Source: Emmonsiellopsis sp. PD_33 (lineage: Eukaryota > Ascomycota > Eurotiomycetes > Onygenales > Ajellomycetaceae). Taken from it: DNA of 64,000 bases. The position numbers and the translations under genes were made by a program. Shown here in pieces: positions 47,586 to 58,834 of this stretch. The DNA lies in the NCBI GenBank assembly GCA_032988165.1, contig JANTQF010000066.1, forward strand, positions 1 through 64,000. Reading direction: 5' to 3'. A model generated the notes under the pieces. The model saw nothing but the letters and a program-made list of their open reading frames with translations. It did no database searches and was not told the DNA's origin. Each line of letters starts with the position of its first letter. The first letter of the stretch is position 1.

Positions 47586-48041
47586 GTTGGTTGCTTTGTG
47601 GGTAGGGGTGGGATTGGGAAGGGAGACGGTCATCGATAGATATTGGGGGGGGGGATTTCCTGGCTGAATAGTGGCGAAATTGATATGTAGTACCAACTAG
47701 ACTCAGATAAAGAAATCAAAGAATGTGTTCTTGTTTTGAATTGATATGGTAGGTACCCTGTGTACCCTTGAGGTCAGGAATTCGCATCAAACTGTCCCTT
47801 CACCGTGGAATGGTCCGGATGAACGTAGTATATAATGGGACGGGAAGCTTCATATCTTGCTTTCGTCATTCGTCATTCGTCATTCGTCATTCATCACTTC
47901 ATATTGATCTTCATCATCTTCGTCAAAGCACGCATAGACTTTTCCAAAGCCAGGACCGCCTCAAAACAAAAAAAAAGCCAACACCGAAACCCAACCGCGG
48001 CTATCACGAGCCTATCCGGAAGAGGACCCCACGAAACAGAT
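47586..48041. other. Spacer between the two CaaX genes
   Basis: Contains the terminator side of the first gene, a run of about ten G near 47,646, and the leader of the second gene with a tandem repeat (next entry). The frame of the second gene is open upstream to 47,835, but that part is repetitive and probably untranslated. Confidence 0.45.
47864..47891. repeat. (CGTCATT)4 tandem repeat in leader
   Basis: Four exact 7-bp units, followed by decayed units (CATCACTT). It lies about 150 bp before the chosen start codon of the second CaaX gene. Confidence 0.9.
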
Positions 48042-48728
48042 ATGTCGGGGCGGCGTAATGAACAGCTAAACTGGTTCGCAGGGAATACGGGAGGGGGAAA
48101 GAAGCCACGCAGAGGTTCGCATGGGACAGGAGACAGACCCCGGACCAGTATGGGTCATCCACAGGCTAGAGGAAACAGGTCGGGCTCTGTGACTGGCAGG
48201 CCACAGACCAGCATGGGCAATACAGAGGACAGAGGAACTCGGTCGGGGTCCGCGATACGCAGGCCGCAGACCAGTGCAGGCAGGGAAGGTGGCCAACCGC
48301 CAGGCGAGAACATCGAGTTGCAGAGGACGGCTTTGGTGAAATTTGATCGCCGGAAGGCGCTGCGGAGGTTACGAGGGCGGTTCCCCCATGTTCCTGGCAT
48401 GGACCCAGATATGTGGGCTTCTGATAACGCGCTTGCCTACCTAGTCCAATATACCGATTACCGGGAAGTATCCGATTTCGTAATTGATCTCCAAAGATGG
48501 TTCGAACACGGCGATATTTGGCAAAACGGGATTGCGCCACTCGATCTGAATAGACGGGAAGATAGGAATGTGCAGGGGCGTTCTCGAACGCGAACGGCAA
48601 ATATCGTGCCGCAGTCGCCAGTCTTCAACGTGAGTGGATTCGATAATCCGAGCCTGGCGGCGGATCGACGAGCACAGGCGTTCACACGGAATCCCAAGAA
48701 AAATGATTGTTGTTGTACCACGATGTAA
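48042..48728 (+). CDS. Small CaaX-box protein with 21-residue repeats, unknown family
   Basis: A single exon of 228 residues from the ATG at 48042 (MSGRRNEQLNW). Residues 32-52 and 53-73 are two copies of a 21-residue repeat, with the start of a third at 74-82; the core is RPQTSMG, followed by a Gly/Arg/Ser segment. The middle part (about 95-165) looks folded: ALVKFDRRKALRRLRGRF, PGMDPDMWASDNALAYLVQY and VIDLQRWFEHGDIW. The C terminus is RNPKKNDCCCTTM. CTTM fits a CaaX box, with Met favouring farnesylation; two preceding Cys could be acylated. No family is recognised. The open frame upstream to 47,835 is not used, as it runs through simple repeats. Its neighbour at 47,148 has the same kind of C terminus. 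Confidence 0.65.
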   Translation: MSGRRNEQLNWFAGNTGGGKKPRRGSHGTGDRPRTSMGHPQARGNRSGSVTGRPQTSMGNTEDRGTRSGSAIRRPQTSAGREGGQPPGENIELQRTALVKFDRRKALRRLRGRFPHVPGMDPDMWASDNALAYLVQYTDYREVSDFVIDLQRWFEHGDIWQNGIAPLDLNRREDRNVQGRSRTRTANIVPQSPVFNVSGFDNPSLAADRRAQAFTRNPKKNDCCCTTM

Positions 48729-51700
48729 GACAAAAAGCGGAACATCTAGTTGGGACGGGGTTCTCTGCGAGATACCCCAGGAGCTGATACGGAGGGGGGC
48801 AGGCCCTCCTTTTTGTCTGGGAGAGTTTTTCTAATTTTCTGTCCACCCCTTTCTTTTTGAATTTTAGAGCGTTCTAAAGTGGATTCGAGGTGTTGTTATT
48901 GGAATACTCGTTTGGTTTTGTTTCTGGTGAGATTGTTCGACATTTCGGGTGAGCCTGGTGCTCTAGTTAGGCCTAATTTATAGAATTTTAGTTGCAATAT
49001 TTTCTCCAACAATAGAACATGGGGTATTGATTGATTTGGAAAAGGATAGGAAAAATGAACCGACGAAGTCCACCATGCATCATATTTCACTGGTAGAATT
49101 GCATATCGTTGTTTTCCGCGAGAACGTATAGGTCTACCTCTTCCTTCTTTTAGTGATATTAATCTCTATACTCCGTACGCCCGTCCTAATCGCATATGTA
49201 CTATATAAAAGTGTGGTGTGTTAGTAAGAATTCATCATTACAAGGGGATATAGGGTGATTACCAATTTTATTCAGGACAGGGCGATAATGAACGGCCTCT
49301 CCCTCCTAGCTCGGTTGGTACGACAGGTCAATTTTGTTGCGTCTAGGGGTGTTGTAAGAGGATGGTTTTTGTCAGGTCCTTCCCTTATTTTCCATGTCAC
49401 TCTTCCTGGCCGATCCCTGCATCGACTATTTCCGAAAGCTAGGAAGTCGAAGGCGAGTGGTACCAACTAAACCTGCGGAAAAAGCCGTATAAGCCCCAAC
49501 GGCAGCTGATGGGTTTTGGCAATATCCCTTGTCCGGTGGTAGTTTCAGCTTCCCCAACCAAACGGACCGCGCGAAGTGAACAACTGTAAAAGGGTGGTAA
49601 GGGCAGCATATCATCCCCTGGCGTGGTCATTCGGTACGAAGGTAAGTATTACTTCAGGATGGAGCCGATACCAAACATTAAGAAATGGATCCATAGGCAA
49701 AATTTGCCACACTTCAGAATAGCAAAGGCATATACCCTTCCGGGAGGAGCCAATGGCTTGAAGCTGCAAGTTTGAGGGCGTTGGAGAAATCCGTTACCAG
49801 CCAAGTGCACTTGCACACGAAAGTACCGTTGCTTTCTTCAAAGTCCAACCTGAGGTCTCAACCACAGACAGCTATCCCGGCACGAGGCCAGAACCGACGA
49901 AGTTAATATAGTGGTGGCTCCCCAGAAGGGCTATGGTATGTCGGCATAACAAGGTCCCTGGCGGCGTATAAGAGGCTGTTCCGGCAGGCAGCGGAAGTGT
50001 AATGAGGTGACCGCGAGGCAGAGAGAGAGGAGAGGCAACTGGGCAAAACGAGAACGGGGGCAGGAGACAGAGGAGTCGAAGAAAGAAAGCTGATGGGATA
50101 AGGATGCCAAACGAGCCAGGCTAGATGACGAGAAGACAAAAGACGCATCAAAGCGAAAAAGCACCAAAAGAGGGTGGAAAGGCAGTAAACAAGCAGGACC
50201 AGGTAGCCGACGAGGACAAAAATGAGACAAGCAAGGACACAGGGTGGCTAGAGTAGGAGGTATAAGGATAGAGGTCTAGTTGCAAGGCTGACGTAGGAAC
50301 AACATTAATATTTATTCTGCCAGAGCGAGGAATTCGGGTGCTTGGTGGGTGTACAAATTGTTTAATCCGGGTACAAGGCTAAGTTACGCCATTCTTGGTC
50401 TCTCAAGGCTCTGTCTCACCATGGCGAATGATTGCTGGATGCACGATTGCTGCCTCGATTATGGTATCAACTAGGGATTGTTGCATTGAGAGGTATCACT
50501 GTTGGTTAGTATCTGGAGGAGCCTGGGCCATCCAGAGTTGAGCTGTGCGGATATCACAGATCCCATAGGGGAGGCATGATCATTTACTGACCTTGTTTTC
50601 ATATCTATTGCGGGCTGCTTCTCTCCGGAGGCGCTGAATGAAGCTTAAGTGGTGTCATTTGCAGAATATTTTGTTCTACTTTGTTTTCTTAAAATCTGGT
50701 GCTCGGACACTTGATCCTTCATGTTTAAGAGTTGGCCTGTCTAGCGTGTTAGTTATCTTTAACTTTTTATAAGAATGAGAAGGCAAAAGAAATGAAAGAT
50801 GAAAATATGAACCAACCCAACCCAACCCAACCTAATATGTATCGAATTCCATTCTCCTCTTCCGATCTATATTGCGGCCTATCCCACGCAGCAGGCAGGC
50901 ATCCATCCACACCCATCGCTTCTTGTCGAAAACAAACTCGCGAAGGCATCCCATCGCTCCCTCTTCATCATCCCAACCCAGCACACCCGTAATCTATCAG
51001 ACCAAGCCATCCCACGTCCCCTACATGCATAGGCCCTTTTCAATAACTTCAAGTTCCAATAGATAACGGGACAAAGACCAAGGTCGTTGAAGCCCCGCCG
51101 CGTTTGAAGTCGTATCACCTCTCCCGATTACTCGCTAGCATGGAATTGCGGGTGTATACCATCATACTCATAGGACAATAATGCCAGTTGAAATTAACAC
51201 AAAATAAGTTGTGGGATTGATAAAAAAGGCGTCCAAACATGAGTGGTTGGTTTGAGGTTGTTGGAATGGCTTTGGAGAAGGGACGCGATGGGATAAGGTC
51301 CGGACATGTGGACGGGCGGCGTGGGTCATGTGATTTTAACACCCCCAGCCACCAGCCCAGGGGAGGTTGGCTTGGAATGGATACTATTGTTCGTCGAAAG
51401 ATTATATTTACCTCGAGATTTATTACTACTTGCTACTCCATCGTATATGTGCAATTCTTATTCTTGTGGGGTAGCTATAACATTAACAAACCCATCACAT
51501 ATGTGTACTTGGGGTCTAAATAGTAATACATCAAGTTCAATCATTCACTACATACTATTTGTATTTATCTGCGTCATACGGGTCTTAGGACTCTTACTTA
51601 CGCCGGGATAAATTCAGTAACCATAACTAGAAAGCGCATAAAACAAGAAAGACGAGCAGTCCGTAAAAACTCCACCATACAAAACCGAGGTCAAACCACC

Positions 51701-51731
51701 GTACACCATATCCCCCCCCCCCACTTCCTCC
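48729..51731. other. 3-kb intergenic region, no supported gene
   Basis: No domain or clear coding frame. A TACTCCGTA motif lies at 49,169-49,177. ORFs of 60-100 codons at 49,250-49,630 and 49,900-50,230 are on both strands at once and have biased, unconserved-looking text. CCCAAC/CCATCC-type simple repeats occur at about 50,815-50,990. Confidence 0.45.
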
Positions 51732-52800
51732 CTAAATTCTCACATTCCCCTCCTCCCTCGCGGCCGCCATCTTCACTCTCCTCCGATAATGATCCCGAAA
51801 CTGCATGCGCCCAAGCGTCCCATACCCCACCGCAATAAAAAACAATACCGTCCAAGCCCCAGTAATAATTAACCCAGTCGGGAAAATGCCCAACGTCGTT
51901 CCGGGAAGCACGAATTCCGTCGCTGCAGCGATGATGGCAGGTAGCTGGACATTGGCTTCGGGGATGGTGATATTTGTCGGGGTCCTTTCGGTATTCATGA
52001 AGAAGCCGGCGACGTAGGAGATCGTGTCGGATGAGAAGGTGGTGCGGACGGGTTGGTTTTGCGAGTTTGTCGCGCCAATGGTTATGTTCGGGATTAGAAG
52101 GACGCGGATATTGTCTCTGTGTAATGGTGTTAGATACGGTTAACTTGCATGGATAAGTGGGATGGTTGTGATAGGGCGGGGAGGCGACGCACTGTGTCAA
52201 CTTATCAAGCTGCAGAACAGAGGATATCTGTCCGAAGTGTCTGAATTCCTGCAGCAGGGCCATTTCGTCTTGGTTGCCCATTTCTCCGGCAAGACGGCGC
52301 GGGTCAGAAATTGTCGCTTGCGGTATATTCACTTGCAGAGTGTATTCTGACGGCGGGATGCCTGCAAACTCATCCACGGCGTCTCTGACTTGATACAATC
52401 TGATATCCGCCTCAAAAGCACCAGTCGTGTTGTCAAAGATTGGAACGTTAAAGCAAGCTGCCATGCCCGAGGGATTCACCACGTTGGTCAAATTGGATAA
52501 AGCATTGAGACAGGCTGTTGTGGCTTCGGCATTGAACTCCTGCTCATCAAATGGTGCTGCAGTAGTTTCCGCTGGGGGGTTCTGTCCCGTTGGTGATTGC
52601 TCTGGAGCATCCGATTGCTGAGGCACTCTCTTTTCTAGCCCATATCCCTCGCCTATCAGGTCGAGGGCATTGCGACGAACATCCTCATGGATGGTGGCAG
52701 ACGTATGGAAGAATGGATGCTCCAAGAACTGTTTTGCGATGACTGGATGGGTGGAGGCGATCAGGGCAAGAGCATATAAGGACGGCGATGATACTCGCAT
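51732..52800 (-). CDS. Secretory-pathway single-pass membrane protein, unknown family
   Basis: Two exons, 52800-52193 and 52116-51732, with a 76-bp intron; 330 residues. A signal peptide covers about residues 1-22 (MRVSSPSLYALALIASTHPV). A possible Kex2-type site GLEKR occurs near residue 58, followed by a Pro/Gln/Thr-rich linker (QSPTGQNPPAETTAAP). The lumenal domain has NATTACLNALSNLTNVV-like text with paired Cys (TTACLNAL, MAACFNVP) and several N-x-S/T sites. The second exon ends with one transmembrane helix (GLIITGAWTVLFFIAVGYGT) and a basic cytosolic tail (HYRRRVKMAAAREEG). This makes it a type I membrane protein of the plasma membrane or endomembranes. I do not recognise a named family. 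Without splicing the frame runs into a non-conserved tail, so the intron is needed to reach the membrane helix. Confidence 0.75.
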
Positions 52801-54503
52801 CGCGGTGACCGTCTATTATATATAAAAACTGCGAATGCTGGAATATTTAATGGAAAGGTCGAAGATAGTATTAAGTTCGTAGTAGGGTAGGCAGGCCATC
52901 AAAATGCAAACGTAGAGAATAGAGAAGCCGCCGACCAGCAGCGTCAGGCAATGTGAATATAGGTGTTCATCTACGTAGTATTAGCAACTCAACTCCCTCC
53001 CTTGGAAAGATAACGGGGCTGATTATTAGTTACCACTTACAGAAATGAAAAATGGCCGGCCAAGTGGTCAACGAAAGAAAGAAACTGCAGAACCAAAACG
53101 ATGCATGGGAGAAAAGGATAAAACACAGTTAATGAGGGGAACGAAAAGAAACAAAACTGAGAATACACCCAGAGAAATTGAGTAAACCTCTATGAAGTCC
53201 TCGCGGACGGCTTATGACTTAAACGATAGGGCGAGGGGACGCCGGGACGGACACTGTCAGACGCGCAGATCCGAGCCCGTTCCACAGAAAGGCTTTTGCC
53301 CCAGACGCTGTCTGACGCGCCTCATGAACGGAGCCAGATTGGCGACACCAACTGAGCCTCGCATTCAGCGACCGAGCAAATGAGAACGCTCAACGCGAGC
53401 TGCCATGCGACATCTGACGTCGCGAATGCCCGGAAATCTCAAAATAGGTCATCTCGGGCGCCATCCGGCCACCCACTTGTACTGCTTGCTCCGTGGCCCA
53501 GACACCCTGGTCAAACCCTGGTTCCAAAATTATTCATGCTTCCAGGCACAGTGCACAGATTGGGCTCTTCAGCAACGGCCCCTCCACGGCGCTGGCCAAT
53601 CGCAGTGGAGAGATGGCCCTCGCGATCCTGAAGCTCGCAGCAGGGGAGCATCCTGGACCAAGCGTTACAGGGCCCCAGCTGTAGTCTGCAACAGGGCCAG
53701 ACGGGGGGTGTTGCAAGGTTGGGGCTGAAGGGATGTCGTTGGACGCCCCAGCGTGTCAGTCGGCGGCTAGGCTAACTATTTTGGGACGGGGGGGTTAGGG
53801 CATGATTTGAAGTTGGGGTCAGGTGATTATCCTTCCCTCATCTCATTTCATCTTTTCTCTTGAACCACCACAGTTATCTTCAGAGAATGATAATAGTAAA
53901 TATCCCGATATCGAGGCAGAAAGGTATTTCCTCTCTTTTCTTGTTGTTATTCGCCTCCATCTACCCTCAAGCAGAATCTCGAGTGTTTTCGTCAAGCCAG
54001 GGTTGGTCAAGCTAAGCCTGTATGCGCCGAACCCCCTGGCCGGCGCCAACAGCTTCCCGATTCCTCACGGGGATAGTCAATACATCACTATTCAAACTTG
54101 ACGCTTGATAATCCTGGCTGCAGTACCCCCTTGCCACAGGGCAACAACCAGGAATGAGACTATGAAGAATGCGAGTTGCATGGTTCAAATTATGGGCGCC
54201 AACCCCTGCTACCACGGCGCAACGAATATTCGGATTGTGAGAGTTCCGTCTCCTCAACCCAACTTGGTTATAATAATATTACTTTATTCCATAACCTGAA
54301 ATAACTAACTGTCTTCCTTTGCCTTATGGAGGAAAAATTCCATCGGATACAGCTCACGGATAACTACAGCAGCAGTCGAACGCATGGGGTTTGATTCATG
54401 TCTCAGGGGGCAGGTCAACGCCAGCCCCCTTCAATCCCAGTTCAATTTCGGCCAATTTAGCCCAACTCCTCCAACGAAACCCGGCCCTCTCCATGCCTCC
54501 ACA
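52801..54503. other. Intergenic, no supported gene
   Basis: A GC-richer patch at about 53,190-53,760 has overlapping frames in several phases (up to 107 codons), but no introns, domain or codon pattern support a gene; it may be a non-coding transcript or an old pseudogene. The rest is ordinary spacer. Confidence 0.4.
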
Positions 54504-56132
54504 TTAATGCAGACGGGCATGATCTCTCAAAATCTCATTCAACCCTCCACGCTGCAGACACTCGTCGAAATGGAAACTATGCGCCAGCTCGTCCAGTTCC
54601 TGTTTATCCATATCCTTAAAAAGCGCCGCGAACTCATCCTGGAACGTCCGCGTTAGATACACGTGGATAATATTGCGCTGGATATGTCGTTCAGCCCCCC
54701 AAATGGTCGGATACGTCTCTCTGTTGTTCGGTTGGACCTTGTCAATCCATTTAGTAAGAGGCGCAATGGCAGCATCTGCTTCGGGGGCAGGATGGGACCC
54801 CCAAGCATCAAGATTCAATTCTCGTTTCTTCAGCAGGAAGGACTGGATCGTTTTGTTCCATTTGCTGTCTGGGTTCGTGTAGATCATCCCTTGCACGCCG
54901 ATGTCCTTGTACAGCCAGATGGACCAGGAGATCTTATATTTATCGTAAATCCGGAGCTGCTCGCCGAGAAGGTTGTAGCGTTCTTGGTTTGTGATGTCGG
55001 CATCGTCATCGATGCGGGCATCGGCATATACGGGGCCGAACTCGCCGTTCCAGATGGGGACTTTGTTTTCGGTCATGAAAATGGCTTTTCGGAGGAATTG
55101 GCTCTCTAACTGTTCCTTTTGCTCTGGGGTTCCTTTGAATCGATCACCTCTTGGGAAGCCCATTTTCTAGAAAAGAGTGGCTTGATTAGCGCTGGCATCC
55201 GGTGAGATGAAGATAGGATTGGAAGGGAATACCAACCGAGTAATCATGCAGAGAATAGACACAGTTCGGCAACACCTTATTAAACCCCTTCCACTCGACT
55301 GAGAACGTGTTCCCATCCAGATAGAGTATGTGGTCTGGATCAACCTGTCTGATCGCCTCCTCGATTCTGTCGTAGAACGCCGGCAGGCGAATATGCTCCG
55401 GATCGCAAGGCTCATTCATGGGATTGTATCCTGCCACCCACGGATTCCCCTTGTATCGCGCTGCAATCTGTTGCCAGAGCCATACCGTCCGATCCTGATG
55501 ATCCTTGTAATCCCAGAACGCAGCGTAGCTCGAGGGATTATCCGCATGCCAATCCGGATTCTGGCCGCCGGGGACTGTATGCATATCTAGAATGGTGTAT
55601 ATCTTCTCTTTCGCGCACTATATTCATCATCAAAGGGGAAATTATTAGCTAGCTATCGACTTGTTTCCTATGTGTGTTCTAACCAATCCATATATTACTC
55701 ACCAATTCAATCACCCTGTCCAAATATTTGAATCCCTCCATTTTCAGAACGCGGGGGTTCATATCATCCTCGAGATGTCGGTGGTTAAACGGAATGCGAA
55801 TACAGTTCAAGCCCAGACTTGCAAAGAACTTCGCGTCCGCCTCTGTGAAGAAGTAGTCCAGCAATTTGTCGAAGAAGTATTCATATTTCTCTTGGCCCAG
55901 GGCTTTACGCATCGCAGCTCGGTGCTGATGCTCGTGGCCTGGGAAGCCGGTGATGAAGTTTTCCATGCTGATTGATGACAGTTAACTAGATATTTTCTCG
56001 CTATTCAACTTTTTTTGCCAACCTCGAAACTCACTTCAACCAACCGCCCACAGCAGTTCCCCGCAGCACGATGACATCCCCATTGCCGTCGACAATTTCG
56101 GTACCCCGAACTTTCAAAATCCCTGTCGCCAT
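54504..56132 (-). CDS. Glycoside hydrolase family 5 (cellulase-fold) enzyme, intracellular type
   Basis: Four exons: 56132-56035, 55967-55703, 55617-55237 and 55166-54504; introns of 67-85 bp; 468 residues. A retaining beta-glycosidase of the (beta/alpha)8 GH5 fold. The N terminus MATGILKVRGTEIVDGNG leads into LRGTAVGGWLNMENFITGFP (built across the first splice). The conserved GLNCIRIPFNHRHLEDD holds the Arg and His of GH5. The acid/base Glu is in GYNPMNEPCDP, and the nucleophile Glu in IWNGEFGPVY. LHDYS and SWSIWLYKD match barrel strands. The C-terminal 100 residues are a helical extension. No signal peptide is present, so it is probably cytosolic, unlike secreted cellulases or exo-beta-1,3-glucanases. 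The substrate is not determined; a beta-glucoside or glycolipid is possible (inference). Confidence 0.9.
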
Positions 56133-56913
56133 TGTGAACAAAGCCGAAATAAGGAAAGCCCAAGTAGAGCTGTTTTCCTAGATAGATCGAGTGGAATTCG
56201 TAGCATCAAAATACAACTAAAAAAAGCCCAAAAACCAAATCAATGATTACTAGTATTTATCCGCAATCCCACACCCCACGAAGGCCGGAACCAGGTCTTA
56301 TATACTCCCCCTCCAAAAATGATAAACGACCCCGCCATGAGATCGAAAGCTCCCCAAATATCGCATTCTCCCGGAGAGGCGAAGACGTTGTGGAGAAAAT
56401 TCCGGTCCGTTTAGCCTAATTGCAAGCTGGGGCGCTGATAGAAACGCTGGAAGCCGCCTCGAAGCGTATTTTCTATCTGGGAAGAGCTGGATCTTGTAGT
56501 TTATGAAGGGTATATCCATTGATGTTGAATGTGAGGGGGTGTTGAGAATGATTTTTATGTTGGAAGAAGTTTATGGAATTTTAATTCTCATCTAAAACTG
56601 AAATTCCTAAGTTTGGATGCATATCCGCAAAGACAAGGAATCAAGCTTCTTGTAGAGTCCAGCTCTTTAAACGATATATATACCAGTTAAGGATGCGCTC
56701 TTTAATTACAGCACAATTCTCCTGGATCCTAGTTGTATAAGATTGCTCCATCTGGTAGTATAACTACTAGTACTATATATAAAGGACCACCACTACTAAT
56801 AGTAACTATAATAGAACCGAACTCTTAATTTCTGGCTGAATTAACTGGATACATTAATATTGAAAGCAGCAGCCTCGATCTCACCCCTTGAAGAAGTCCG
56901 TCCATTTCTAGAT
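56133..56913. other. Intergenic, no gene seen
   Basis: Promoter side of the GH5 gene and 3' flank of the GST-like gene. It contains ACTAGTA-type AT-rich text at about 56,755-56,815. Confidence 0.45.
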
Positions 56914-57819
56914 CTAATCCATCCTCGCAAACACCTTCAGCGCCTCATATAACCGCCCAAACACACCACCATGCCAGCCCTTCAACGCCTCCCACTCCTC
57001 CCGCGGCAACGTCCCCCAGCCCAGCCTTAACCAACCGCCGACAATAAAGTCCGCATAACTCGGTCTACTCCCTAGCAAAAAAGGCCCGCTGACATCCCTC
57101 TCGTACAACTTCGCCAGCCCACCAAGCGCCTCCTCAAACGACCTCAACAACTCCTCCCTCTTCTCCCCACTAACCCCCAAAGCATCCCACGGCACCCCGA
57201 TCCTCCGCGAGAATAACTCCTTGCACTCCTCCGCAACGGCAGGATCAAACGGAAGCCCTTTTATCATTAACTGCGTATGTGCGGTAAATGCAGCGTCGAC
57301 ATTCGTATTAAACCTCACGTAGGCCGCGACATTATCATCATCGCCCGCCGTCTCCGCCACCGAAATCGGCGCATAAAGGTCTACTAGTTCCCCGCCAAAG
57401 ACATAGTCCAGCTCCTGCACAGGGAACAAATCCCCCGCTCCCTCGGACGGGTATTGTTCCTGTAGATATGCGGCGATTTCAAAGGAGTCGCCCACTATGC
57501 GTCCGGTGGCTGGATCGGAGAGCATGGGGAGAGTGGGGTAGGGGGATCCGTCGGCGAATCTGCGCGAGGGGGGGATGTCAAAGGCCCCGCGGACGGAGCT
57601 GATATCCAGTAGAGGTACCCAGGTTGTTTTGTAGGGGATGTTTTTGAAGTTCAGGGCGTATCGATTTTTCCAGGGGTTTGGGGAGCAGGAGCTTTCTATG
57701 ACGGGGGGTGCGAGGGCGAGGTCGTAGAAGGTTATTATTGGAACCGTGGTGGAGGTCGAAGAGGTCATGGTGGGATTTGCCTGGGGAATTGGAGTTTGAG
57801 ATACTTCTGTAGATTGCAT
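56914..57819 (-). CDS. Glutathione S-transferase-like protein, fungal clade
   Basis: A single exon of 301 residues from 57819, or 284 from the second ATG at 57768 (MTSSTSTT). The N-terminal thioredoxin-like domain (ITFYDLALAPPV, then SCSPNPWKNRYALNFKNIPY) has the helix start SPNPWK where GST active sites sit. It continues with PTLPMLSDPATGRIVGDSFE (cis-Pro, then the glutathione-binding ESx motif as DSFEIAAYLQEQYP). The C-terminal all-helical domain ends with GPFLLGSRPSYADFIVGGWL, the usual N-capping box region (PSYADF). Such proteins in fungi either detoxify electrophiles or act in secondary-metabolite pathways; nothing beside it suggests a biosynthetic cluster. Probably cytosolic. Confidence 0.85.
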   Translation of the reverse strand: MQSTEVSQTPIPQANPTMTSSTSTTVPIITFYDLALAPPVIESSCSPNPWKNRYALNFKNIPYKTTWVPLLDISSVRGAFDIPPSRRFADGSPYPTLPMLSDPATGRIVGDSFEIAAYLQEQYPSEGAGDLFPVQELDYVFGGELVDLYAPISVAETAGDDDNVAAYVRFNTNVDAAFTAHTQLMIKGLPFDPAVAEECKELFSRRIGVPWDALGVSGEKREELLRSFEEALGGLAKLYERDVSGPFLLGSRPSYADFIVGGWLRLGWGTLPREEWEALKGWHGGVFGRLYEALKVFARMD

Positions 57820-58556
57820 TGGGCTCTGGAGTTTGGCTGGTGCTGTTAATTTATCAGTGGAAGTCAGTCTGGACGAGCCATATTTATATCTGCTGGATTC
57901 TATCCCGGGACCCCATCAAGTTACAGCTGGGTGAACTATACTCGGTACTCCGTAAATCTAGTTAACTAAATAACTAGTGGTTAGTTATTAGCTGGTACTC
58001 CGTGCTCCGTACTCCGTAGTTAAAGTTTTACAATTATGCATCATGACTCACGCTACTAAGGTAACTACCTAGCCAGTTACAATTCAGTATCCGCGCTTCC
58101 AGGCTTCCAAGGAACCCTTAAAAATAACCTTAACTCATCTTGTGGCTGGGCTATGTAGTCTAGCTCCTAATCTTCATGGAAGCAGGCTTGATCGTCTCGA
58201 AAGGTTAAATTATGTACATCATGAGGACAGAGGGGATTCATCTGTCTAAATAGCCTAGATATAGTATAAACGGAATTGATGTAGTTATTCATGAGTAATG
58301 AGATGATTGATTCACTCTGCTATGGAAGGCCTTGACCGCTATCCATATATGGTTCGGACACATGATCGTCCGAGATAATGAAAATACAAAAGGCCACCTA
58401 TTTACATAGTGAAAAGTCATTTGAATGGCCGAAAACTATATAATTTCCGAAAGATAAGAAAATGCCGAAAGGATCAAATAGATCCAATTAAAATGAATGT
58501 AACCACGGAGCCAGGAGGTTGAACGTGGTGGATTAAAAACGACGACGTTGAGGCCA
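57820..58556. promoter_or_regulatory. Upstream of GST-like gene; cluster of TACTCCGTA motifs
   Basis: TACTCCGTA occurs at 57,946-57,954 and 58,010-58,018, with a variant TACTCCGTG at 57,996-58,004 and a further CTCCGT between them. The rest is AT-leaning DNA without a gene, and it ends at the MULE target site. Confidence 0.55.
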
Positions 58557-58565
58557 TTGATATAG
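58557..58565. repeat. Target-site duplication, left copy
   Basis: TTGATATAG directly before the left terminal repeat; the identical nine bases follow the right terminal repeat at 61,388-61,396. Confidence 0.85.
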
Positions 58566-58712
58566 GGTTTGGCTAAATCTACCCCATGTTTTCTCTAATT
58601 TCACCCCATTTTTCTGCACTAGTCCTGATTAGGAAAAATAAGCAGTCTATTTTCACCCCACCAATAATATGCTAAACCCAAAAGGGAAATATATGGTCTA
58701 TTTGCACCCCAA
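58566..58712 (+). repeat. Left terminal inverted repeat of MULE
   Basis: Starts GGTTTGGCTAAATCTACCCC. It matches the reverse complement of 61,240-61,387 nearly throughout, including TTAGGAAAAATAAGC and TAAACCCAAAAGGGAAA. Confidence 0.85.
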
Positions 58713-58834
58713 CCTGCTTAGTCAGTGGTAGAATAGCTCCAGCCTCCTGCATGCCAACTCACAATGTTGTCCTCTACCCTCTATGAATTGAATCAATTGA
58801 ATCACCCTACACATTATTTTACATTATCTTTATC

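Noticed and set aside
47835..48041. N-terminal extension of the second CaaX protein
   Set aside because: It would encode the translated (CGTCATT)n repeat and a hydrophobic run; the later ATG at 48042 begins the hydrophilic protein cleanly.
49900..50230. Overlapping 82- and 99-codon minus-strand ORFs
   Set aside because: Two phases open at once in pyrimidine-rich sequence; Ser/Leu/Pro runs only, no family signal.
53192..53728. Several plus-strand ORFs in a GC-rich patch
   Set aside because: Openness follows base composition; frames overlap and none has a recognisable domain or good start context.
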